NCBI GenBank assembly: GCA_016930595.1 | Contig: JAFGGJ010000023.1 | Coordinates: forward strand, 1 to 40,217 | Reading direction: 5' to 3' | DNA length: 40,217 nucleotides | Source of the DNA: Planctomycetota bacterium | GTDB lineage: Bacteria; Planctomycetota; SZUA-567; JAFGGJ01 | Shown here: positions 16,343 through 23,398 of the stretch, in pieces | Position numbering within the stretch: position 1 is the first letter of the stretch | Layout of the letters: each line of letters starts with the position of its first letter | Notes under the pieces: model-generated | Seen by the model: only the letters and a program-made list of their open reading frames with translations | What the model was told of the DNA's origin: nothing | The model's database searches: none | Made by a program: the position numbers and the translations under genes

Positions 16343-17107
16343 ATGCGGCAAAACCTGTGGCCGGCCCTGGGACTGACGGCGGCGGCCGGCCTGTCAACGA
16401 CGATAGGGAGCTTTATCGGGCTTGCGGTAAGGAAGCCCGGCAGGCGGTTCATGGGGTTCACGCTAGGGTTTTCAGCGGGCGTGATGGTCCTGGTATCGTT
16501 CGTGGAACTGCTGCAGGGCGCAATAGAACGGCTGGGATTCATCCAGGCCCACCTGGCGTTCTTCGGCGGGATGTGCACCATGGTGCTGCTGGACTACACG
16601 ATACCGCACGACTACATAGGCAACCACGACCATCCCGAACGTCTGGAAGGCGACCCGCGGCTGATGCGCACGGGGCTGATGGTGGCCCTGGGGATAGGGA
16701 TACACAACTTCCCGGAAGGTATGGCGACTTTCGCCGGCTCGCTGGAAGACGTGCATCTCGGCGCAGCCATAGCCCTGGCCATAGCCATACACAACGTACC
16801 GGAGGGAGTGGCGGTGGCGGCGCCGGTATACGCCGCAACGGGCAGCCGGAAGAAGGCGTTTCTCTGGTCGTTCCTGTCGGGCGTCAGCGAGCCGGTTGGC
16901 GCGGGGGCGGCAGCACTGGTGCTGCTCCCGTTCATGTCGAGCGCGCTGCTGGGACGGATGCTGGCGGCCGTGGCCGGCATAATGGTGGCGATTTCAATGG
17001 ACGAGCTTGTGCCTGCGGCGAAGGACCACGGGACGGAACATACGCCGATAATGGGCGTAGCCGCGGGGATGGCGGTCATGGCGCTGAGCCTGTGGCTCCT
17101 GCGCTAG
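16343..17107 (+). CDS. zupT: ZIP-family divalent metal transporter
   Basis: A 254-residue, eight-TM membrane protein that imports zinc and other divalent cations (iron, manganese) across the inner membrane. The start at ATG 16343 follows GGGAAGGGAG with 9-bp spacing and gives a length close to E. coli ZupT. The paired metal-site motifs HNFPEG (121-126, TM4) and HNVPEG (150-155, TM5) are intact. A histidine-bearing loop (IGNHDHPERLEGD) sits between TM3 and TM4. It is a single-gene unit, divergent from deoC. Confidence 0.9.
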   Translation: MRQNLWPALGLTAAAGLSTTIGSFIGLAVRKPGRRFMGFTLGFSAGVMVLVSFVELLQGAIERLGFIQAHLAFFGGMCTMVLLDYTIPHDYIGNHDHPERLEGDPRLMRTGLMVALGIGIHNFPEGMATFAGSLEDVHLGAAIALAIAIHNVPEGVAVAAPVYAATGSRKKAFLWSFLSGVSEPVGAGAAALVLLPFMSSALLGRMLAAVAGIMVAISMDELVPAAKDHGTEHTPIMGVAAGMAVMALSLWLLR

Positions 17108-17440
17108 AAAATGTGTCACCGCAAGCCGCAATGACTGTTGAATTCGGTGGTATCACAAAGTGCAGCGCAGCCGTTGACAAGATGCCCCTAATCCACTACT
17201 ATTTGTTTAACATGCTACTGGGGAACACGTTACGACGGGCAGGCCTCCCCGGCAGCGGAGCGGAACAGGATGTGCAGGTCCGGTGACCGCGGCAACGTGA
17301 TATGGAAGCGGAACCAGTTTGGCGGAACTCCCATCCGCCCGCATCCGTTCAATCCTGCGGACTTTACGCCGCCGGGGTTGATCCGTAATGCGTGCGGGAT
17401 ATCGTATAGAAGTACATGAAGGGTGTGGAGAGGGGGATTC
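17108..17440 (+). other. Intergenic region: promoter plus about 230-nt leader of the large operon
   Basis: This 333-bp gap holds the near-consensus promoter described separately and then about 230 nt before the GTG at 17441. The leader contains a 6-bp-arm hairpin, GGCGGA (17321-17326) with TCCGCC (17334-17339) and a 7-nt loop, and other GC-rich inverted segments. I do not recognise any known riboswitch. A 49-codon frame at 17270-17419 is open but has no good ribosome site or codon bias. Confidence 0.5.
17174..17202 (+). promoter_or_regulatory. Near-consensus sigma70 promoter of the 22-kb operon
   Basis: A perfect TTGACA (17174-17179), exactly 17 bp, then TACTAT (17197-17202, five of six). 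This is the best promoter match in the window. It points at the coiled-coil membrane gene, the first of thirteen tightly packed genes. Predicted start of transcription is about 17209. Confidence 0.6.
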
Positions 17441-19066
17441 GTGAGCACGGCGGATATTGACAGGATGTTGCGGCGGGTGTCTTTCCGGGGGTGGACAGCG
17501 CGTGCCGGGGGCACGGGATACCGTGCAGTCCTGGTTCTTTCGGCGATATACGGAGTGCTTTTTATCCTGTCGCGCCTGCTGGCGCTGCTGCCCGACTGGT
17601 TCGGGCCGGAAATGGTGGCCATTGTGCCTGCGGCGGCGATGCTGGCAGCGGTCCTGTGGGCGCGCAGGCCGGCTCGGGAAAGCGTTTCGCGGCTGGTGGA
17701 CACGGCAGCCGGAACCAAGGACTTGTTCCTGACGTACACACTGCTGGATAAATGCGGGGGGGAATATGGGCCGCTGGTAAGCAGACAGGCGGAAGAAAAG
17801 GCGGTGGAGATCCGGCCGTCAAAGGTGGTGGCGTTCGAATTCCGGCGAAAGGTTGGGCTCGCGGCGCTGGCACTGTCGGCGCTACTCTTGGCAGCGATAT
17901 TCGTGCCGCAGTCCGATCCGTTCGGCCTCCACGCCGAAAGAGACGAACTCGCACGGAAGAAAAAGGAACTGGCCGACGCGCGTTCCGCCATGCAGATCAG
18001 GATAGAAGCGCTTAAAAAGAAGCGTGAGGCGGCAGCCGTAACGAAAGCAGACCTCGCTATCGAATCCCTGGAACAGGTCTTCCGGACGGCAAAGCCGGAA
18101 GACCGTGAGGGGAACCTGAAGCAGCTCATCGAACATCAGAAGGCACTGGGGCAGATGTGGGACCAGAAACGGCGGGAATCGCTCGCCAGGGCGCTGAAGC
18201 GCGAGGACACGGCGCAGCGTTTCGGCCAGGCCGATTCGAAGAAACTGTCGCAGTGGAAGGAAGAACTGAAAAAAGGGGAGACCGAAGCCATAAGAAAAGA
18301 ACTCGGTGAGATGGGTCGGCTCCTCAAGAAACTCCAGGAAACAACCGACCCCGCTGAACAGGAGAAGCTCCGCGAAGAACTAAGGAAACGCCTGCAGGAA
18401 ATGAAGGAATTCGCCAAGAGCAACCTCGATATGGCCGATCTCGACCAGGCGCTGAGCCAAGCCATGGAGCAGCTTTCGATGTGCAACTGCAAGGGGCTTT
18501 CCGCCGAAAGCATGGCGGCGCTCGGCGAATCGCTGAGCCTCCTCGAACAGCAGTTCGGCGACATGGCCGACGCCATGCGACAGCTCCAGTCCCTGGAAGA
18601 TGCCCTTGATGCCCTCCGCATGGCGAAGGCGCTCAATTCCACCGGCAAGCTCGACGGCGCACAGGAAGGCTGCAGAAACTGCGGGGGAATGGCGGACTAC
18701 GCCGCGTACTACAGGACACTGCTTGGACAGTGCGGCCTTGGCGCAGGCAACGGCACCGGGCCCGGCATGGGAGGCGCAGGTACCGGGCAGGGCGGGCTGG
18801 CACCGGAAGACGAGGGCCAGGAAACGGCTTTCACGCCTGAGAAGTCGCGCTCCGAACTCCGCCCTGGCAAAATGCTCATGGACTGGAAAGTAAAGGGAAT
18901 CTCCAACAAGGGGCAGGTGAACGAGGAATACCTGGCAACGGTCCGCGAGGTGCAGCAGAACGCCAGCGAAGCCATCGTGCACGAAGAAGTCCCGCCCGGC
19001 TACCATGATACCATCAGGAAGTATTTCGGCACGATCAACGAAGGAGACGGGAAAAATGACGAATAG
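17441..19066 (+). CDS. Coiled-coil membrane protein, first gene of the VWA/MoxR/ABC operon
   Basis: A 541-residue protein. GTG 17441 is preferred because GAGAGGGGG precedes it. TM segments lie at about 28-50, 56-74 and 138-156. Residues 165-400 are a long charged helical region (KKKELADAR, EELKKGETEAIRKEL) that should form coiled coils. Then come a Cys-containing stretch (CNCKG, CRNCGG), a Gly-rich linker (GNGTGPGMGGAGTG) and a conserved-looking C-terminal segment. Similar large coiled-coil membrane proteins accompany MoxR/DUF58/VWA clusters in planctomycetes and relatives; I cannot give a confident family name. It may anchor or scaffold the VWA complex encoded downstream. The next gene overlaps its end by 11 bp. 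Confidence 0.75.
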   Translation: MSTADIDRMLRRVSFRGWTARAGGTGYRAVLVLSAIYGVLFILSRLLALLPDWFGPEMVAIVPAAAMLAAVLWARRPARESVSRLVDTAAGTKDLFLTYTLLDKCGGEYGPLVSRQAEEKAVEIRPSKVVAFEFRRKVGLAALALSALLLAAIFVPQSDPFGLHAERDELARKKKELADARSAMQIRIEALKKKREAAAVTKADLAIESLEQVFRTAKPEDREGNLKQLIEHQKALGQMWDQKRRESLARALKREDTAQRFGQADSKKLSQWKEELKKGETEAIRKELGEMGRLLKKLQETTDPAEQEKLREELRKRLQEMKEFAKSNLDMADLDQALSQAMEQLSMCNCKGLSAESMAALGESLSLLEQQFGDMADAMRQLQSLEDALDALRMAKALNSTGKLDGAQEGCRNCGGMADYAAYYRTLLGQCGLGAGNGTGPGMGGAGTGQGGLAPEDEGQETAFTPEKSRSELRPGKMLMDWKVKGISNKGQVNEEYLATVREVQQNASEAIVHEEVPPGYHDTIRKYFGTINEGDGKNDE

Positions 19067-20174
19067 AGAAACGCCGTACGGCCGGGCGGCGCTCGCAACC
19101 GGTGCCGCCCTGGTGCTGCTGGCGGTGCTGTACGCGCTCTTCTGGCGGCCGTCGGACGAATCCCTGGTCGTCTACTGCGCGCACGATTCCGTCTATTCGG
19201 AAGCCATCCTGAAGGCTTTCGAAAAAGAGACGAGCCTAACGGTTGCTGTCAGGTTTGACACGGAAGCCACCAAGTCCCTGGGCCTTGTAGAACTCCTGAA
19301 GCGCGAAGCCGGAAACCCCAGGTGCGACGTGTTCTGGAACAACGAGATACTGGGAACCATGGATCTCGCCGGAGCAGGTATCCTGCATCCCTACAAGGGT
19401 CCCGGCTACGAGAGGATCCCGGCGGCCTATAAAGACCCGGAAGGGCTGTGGACGGGTTTCGGCGCGCGGCTGCGGGTCTATATAATCAACACCGACGGCA
19501 TGAAGCAAAAGCCTGCCGTGCCGCTGGAGAAGAACCGATCGATCTACGACGACCCCTACCGCCTGCTGCCGGCGGCGGGAACACGGGAAAGCGCACCGCG
19601 CCTCCTCCTGCTGGAAGATCTCTCCCGCGCGGCTATAGCCAAGCCTCTGTATGGCACGACGCTCACGCAGTACTGCGTCATGTGGGACCGCTGGAGCGGT
19701 GACGCCCTGAAGCAGTGGCACTATGACGCCCGTTCCAGGGGACTGCGGGAACTGGCGGGCAACGCCACTGTCAAGGAAGCCGTTGCCGAAGGCCGATGCG
19801 ATATAGGATTCACGGACACCGATGATTACTTTGTCGCACGGGCCGCGGGAAAACCCGTCATCGCCATGCCCGTGCGGCTCGACGGCGCCGTCATCGCCAT
19901 ACCGAACACCGTATGCATAATCAGGGGGACAAAGCGGGCGGCACAGGCGGAACGGCTGGTGGATTACATCCTGTCGCAGAAGACCGAAACCGCTCTCGCC
20001 AGGTCCGGCGCCCGGCAGGTCCCCCTGGGTCCCGTGGATAAAAACGAATTGCCGGAAGAAGTAAGGGAACTCCTGCCGTACGTCAAGGAAGGCTACCCTC
20101 TGGCAAGCCTGGGGAAGGTCCGTGTGGAGTGCATCGACTGGCTGAAGGGCGTCTATTCCAGTGGGGGCCCTTGA
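19056..20174 (+). CDS. Iron(III)-type ABC transporter substrate-binding protein, membrane-anchored
   Basis: A 372-residue protein; ATG 19056 overlaps the upstream stop by 11 bp, giving translational coupling. An N-terminal hydrophobic segment (about 11-30) without a lipobox or clean cleavage site suggests an anchor. The mature start ESLVVYCAHDSVYSEAILKA, then FEKETSLTVAVRFDTEATKS and DVFWNNE, is typical of the FbpA/AfuA-like (SBP type 1) binding proteins for ferric iron, and also of related 2-aminoethylphosphonate or thiamine binders. It would deliver ligand to the next two gene products. The iron assignment is by family resemblance only. Confidence 0.8.
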   Translation: MTNRETPYGRAALATGAALVLLAVLYALFWRPSDESLVVYCAHDSVYSEAILKAFEKETSLTVAVRFDTEATKSLGLVELLKREAGNPRCDVFWNNEILGTMDLAGAGILHPYKGPGYERIPAAYKDPEGLWTGFGARLRVYIINTDGMKQKPAVPLEKNRSIYDDPYRLLPAAGTRESAPRLLLLEDLSRAAIAKPLYGTTLTQYCVMWDRWSGDALKQWHYDARSRGLRELAGNATVKEAVAEGRCDIGFTDTDDYFVARAAGKPVIAMPVRLDGAVIAIPNTVCIIRGTKRAAQAERLVDYILSQKTETALARSGARQVPLGPVDKNELPEEVRELLPYVKEGYPLASLGKVRVECIDWLKGVYSSGGP

Positions 20175-21579
20175 ATACACTTGGTACACGGCAAGGGCCC
20201 TGGCTATCGCCGCCGTAGCGGTGGCCGTCGCCGGAAACCTGAAGGCCTCCCTGGCGGCAATGCCGGAAAGACACCGCCCCTGGGGCTGGGCATCCCTGCT
20301 GATCCCACTGCTCTGCCCGCCGGTGCTCGTTGGCTACGGCTATTCTTCGATATCGATAATGCTGTCGTCACGGCCGCGCGCTTTGGAAGCCCTGTACATG
20401 CTTGTGATGCTCTCCAGGTATATCCCCCTCGCCGCGGCGGTGCTGGTCTTCGCCCCGGGGCGCCTGAGCCGGCAGGCTGTGCACTGCCACGGGCTGCTGA
20501 AAAGAAAGGGGCTCAAGGGGTTGGCCGCAGCGGCGCGCTTCCGGCTGGAAGGCCCCGCACGGGACAGGGCGCTGGCATGCGCCTTGATGTTCCTGTTCGT
20601 ATTTGCGGAGTTTGAAACGGCCACGCTGATGTTCGCCCCCAACTGGACGGTAAGCATCTTCGACGCCCATGCTGGCGGGACGAGCCTGTGGCATTCCCTG
20701 CGGATGGTTGCCGTCCCCCTGGCCGTGCAAATTGCCGTCGTCGGCCTGGTGTTCCTGGGGCTGCGGGGACGGGAATGGACCGTTCGGCGCCTGGAAGAAA
20801 GGGCCGTGTCGCCCGGCAGGCCGGCCATGGCAGGGGCGCTGCTGTCCGTGGCGTTCTGCTGGACGGCGGGAGTCATCGTACCGGCGACGCGGAGCCTGCG
20901 TGGGCTCACGGAAGGGCTGGGCGTTGTGGCAAAGACGGCCTCGTTCTGGAAAGACCTTGCCGCAGGCCTCCTTTTTGCCTCTGTAACGGCCGCCGTGACG
21001 CTGGCAGCGGTCTTTTTCGCGGGGCGGCGGCTGACGGGGCGGGGCGTAAAGGCAGGCGTCCCCATGGTGGTAGCACCGGGGCTCCTGGGACCGCTTGTGC
21101 TGTCTCTGTGCGCGGTGGCGGTCTTCCAGGCGCCGGGTCTGAGGCTTCTGTACGACACGCCGGTCCCGCTGGTGACGATACTGGCGCTGTGCCTGCTGCC
21201 GGTGGGCCTGCTGATGGGGACAATACTGGTGTTCGTCCGGCACGGAACCGCCGTTCACCTGGCGGCGATGCTGAAATCCTTCCACAGCGCCCCGCCCGCC
21301 ACAGCCGGCCGCCGCCTGCTGTGGCGGATGCGGAACAGCAGGGCGGTGCTTCTGTATGCGCTCATTTTCTTCTGGGCGTATTTCGATTTCACGGCGTCGT
21401 GGCTGCTGCACCCGGTGGGAATGACCCCAGTCGTCAGCCGCCTCTACAACCTGATGCATTACGGGCACAGCAATGTGCTGAGCGCCATGCTGGGAGCGGC
21501 GCTCGCGGCGCCCGTTGCCGTCGGTGCGGCCGTATACCTGGCTGCCCGCCTAGCCGCAAGGGTACGCTCTCATGGCTGA
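20161..21579 (+). CDS. ABC transporter permease (FbpB/ThiP-like double-length)
   Basis: A 472-residue, very hydrophobic protein with about 12 predicted TM segments in two halves, as in the FbpB and ThiP families. The GTG start lies 14 bp inside the binding-protein gene. A cytoplasmic loop around residues 115-140 (LKGLAAAARFRLEG) sits where the EAA coupling motif is expected, though the motif is poorly conserved. It forms the channel of the importer with the ATPase encoded next. The substrate is not readable from the sequence. Confidence 0.75.
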   Translation: MGALEYTWYTARALAIAAVAVAVAGNLKASLAAMPERHRPWGWASLLIPLLCPPVLVGYGYSSISIMLSSRPRALEALYMLVMLSRYIPLAAAVLVFAPGRLSRQAVHCHGLLKRKGLKGLAAAARFRLEGPARDRALACALMFLFVFAEFETATLMFAPNWTVSIFDAHAGGTSLWHSLRMVAVPLAVQIAVVGLVFLGLRGREWTVRRLEERAVSPGRPAMAGALLSVAFCWTAGVIVPATRSLRGLTEGLGVVAKTASFWKDLAAGLLFASVTAAVTLAAVFFAGRRLTGRGVKAGVPMVVAPGLLGPLVLSLCAVAVFQAPGLRLLYDTPVPLVTILALCLLPVGLLMGTILVFVRHGTAVHLAAMLKSFHSAPPATAGRRLLWRMRNSRAVLLYALIFFWAYFDFTASWLLHPVGMTPVVSRLYNLMHYGHSNVLSAMLGAALAAPVAVGAAVYLAARLAARVRSHG

Positions 21580-23398
21580 GGTCGTCTGGGACATCGCCGG
21601 CGTCGGCAGGTATTCGGGAATGACGAAACGCCTAAGTGATATCACCCTGAAGATCGAATCGGGGACCACCGCCGTCGTGGGCTATTCCGGCGCCGGCAAA
21701 ACGACGCTGCTGAACATCCTGGCGGGGTTCGAATCGCCGGATACGGGCGTGGTCCGCCGAACCATCCCCAAAGATGATAGGCCAGAGCTTTTCTGGGTGC
21801 CGCAGGACGGCGGCCTGTGGCCGCACCTGAGTGTGCGTCGGCACCTTGAGACGACGGCGTCTCCGGCGTGGGGCGACGCGGGCCTAACCGGGTTGCTCGC
21901 CGAATTCGACCTGGATCACAAGGCCGACGACCTGCCGGACGACCTGTCCGTGGGCGAGAAGGCCCGACTGTCCGTGGCGAGGGCGCTCGTGACGGACGCT
22001 CACGTCCTGGTGATGGATGAGCCCCTGTCGAGCGTCGATCCGGCGCGGGCCCCGGCATACTGGAAAGTCATCCGCCGGTGTGTGGCAGAAACAGGTGCTT
22101 CGCTGGTTTTCGCCACGCATTCACCCAAAACAGTCCTGCGGGAAGCGGCTTCCGCCATCTGTCTCAAAGCGGGCCGCCTCCTTTACGCCGGCGGCGTGGA
22201 CGAACTCTACCGCCAGCCTCGGACCCCGGAACTCGCCGAATGCCTCGGCGAAGCCAACTGGTTCACCCCGACCGAAGCCGCCCGCTGGCTGGGCATGAAA
22301 GAACCCGCACCGAAATGCCTGCGGCCCGAACAACTGTCCGTGGAACCCGACGATGCCGGGGAATACCTCGTCGAAGAATCCAGTTTCCAGGGGGCTGTGG
22401 CTTCCGTGCTGCTGAAAGACCCGCGGGACGGCGGGACAAAGAATATCTGGCACAGGCCGGCAGGCGATCTTCTGTGCCGGGGGATGCGCGCGACGCTCAA
22501 GGTTTTTTCGATGCTGGTGATCGCCTTGCTCTTCGGCTGCTGGGGCCCCCCGCCGGAATGGGAACTCGGCGTACGCGAAGTCAACTACTGGAACATGCCG
22601 CCCGAAGGCCCGAAGATCCCGGCGCCGCGCGATGTCGCCATGGGCGCCGGTGGCGAAGCATACGTCCTGGATACCGCCGGCAGGGTCCTGGTCTTCGATA
22701 CCTCGGGCAGGCTTGCCGGAAAGTGGTGGATGCCGGAATACGACGTGGGCAAGGCCGAAGGTGTCTGCGTGCTGAAGAACGGCAACATCGCCGTGGCGGA
22801 CACGCACTACTCGCGGGTCATAGTGTTCGATGCCGGCGGCACCGAACTGTTCCGCTTCGGCGGCTTCGGCCGTGATGACGGGCGCTTCGTATACCCCGTG
22901 GCCGTGGCCGAAGACGACGAGGGCTTCATCTACGTCTGCGAGTACGGTGGGAATGACCGTGTGCAGAAATTCACCCCGGACGGGAAGTTCGCAGGACGCT
23001 ACGGGGCTTTCGGGTCGGGCCCGACAAACTTCCAGCGGCCTTCGGGCATCGCTTGGCTCAACGGCGAAATCGTGATCGCCGACGCCATGAACAACCGCCT
23101 CGTGGGATGGTCGCCGGCCGCCGGCACGGAAAGAATAATAGGTAGACCCGGAGCCGACCAGCGCCTCGACCTGCCTTACGACGTCGCCTGCGATGGTGCG
23201 GGCTTCATGTACGTCGTGGAATACAGCGGCGCCCACGTGACCAGGCTGGCGCCCGACGGAAGCGTCGCGGGGCGGTGGGGCTCCGTGGGCAGAGGTCCCG
23301 GACAGTTGAACACGCCGTGGGGTATCGACGTGGACCGCACCGGCAGGATCCTGGTGACGGACACCGGGAACAGGCGTATAGTGGAGATCCTCCAGTGA
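21572..23398 (+). CDS. ABC importer ATPase fused in frame to a lipoprotein-like NHL propeller
   Basis: A 608-residue open frame with two very different halves. Residues 1-235 are an ABC ATPase: Walker A GYSGAGKTT (37-45), Q78, signature LSVGEKAR (125-132), Walker B VLVMDE (145-150) and H183. Residues 240-304 look like a short TOBE-type domain. At residue 305 (ATG 22484) begins MRATLKVFSMLVIALLFGC, which by itself is a textbook lipoprotein signal, followed by an NHL-type propeller (about 335-608) with GGFGRDDGRF, GSGPTNFQRPSGIA and GRGPGQLNTPWGID repeats. Either the gene encodes a true cytoplasm-TM-periplasm fusion, or a lipoprotein gene starts at 22484 in the same frame with no stop codon between. 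GGGGG directly abuts that ATG, which is poor ribosome-site spacing. Confidence 0.8.
   Translation: MAEVVWDIAGVGRYSGMTKRLSDITLKIESGTTAVVGYSGAGKTTLLNILAGFESPDTGVVRRTIPKDDRPELFWVPQDGGLWPHLSVRRHLETTASPAWGDAGLTGLLAEFDLDHKADDLPDDLSVGEKARLSVARALVTDAHVLVMDEPLSSVDPARAPAYWKVIRRCVAETGASLVFATHSPKTVLREAASAICLKAGRLLYAGGVDELYRQPRTPELAECLGEANWFTPTEAARWLGMKEPAPKCLRPEQLSVEPDDAGEYLVEESSFQGAVASVLLKDPRDGGTKNIWHRPAGDLLCRGMRATLKVFSMLVIALLFGCWGPPPEWELGVREVNYWNMPPEGPKIPAPRDVAMGAGGEAYVLDTAGRVLVFDTSGRLAGKWWMPEYDVGKAEGVCVLKNGNIAVADTHYSRVIVFDAGGTELFRFGGFGRDDGRFVYPVAVAEDDEGFIYVCEYGGNDRVQKFTPDGKFAGRYGAFGSGPTNFQRPSGIAWLNGEIVIADAMNNRLVGWSPAAGTERIIGRPGADQRLDLPYDVACDGAGFMYVVEYSGAHVTRLAPDGSVAGRWGSVGRGPGQLNTPWGIDVDRTGRILVTDTGNRRIVEILQ

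Noticed and set aside
17270..17419. 49-codon open frame in the leader of the large operon
   Set aside because: No good ribosome site, no clear codon bias and no recognisable protein features.
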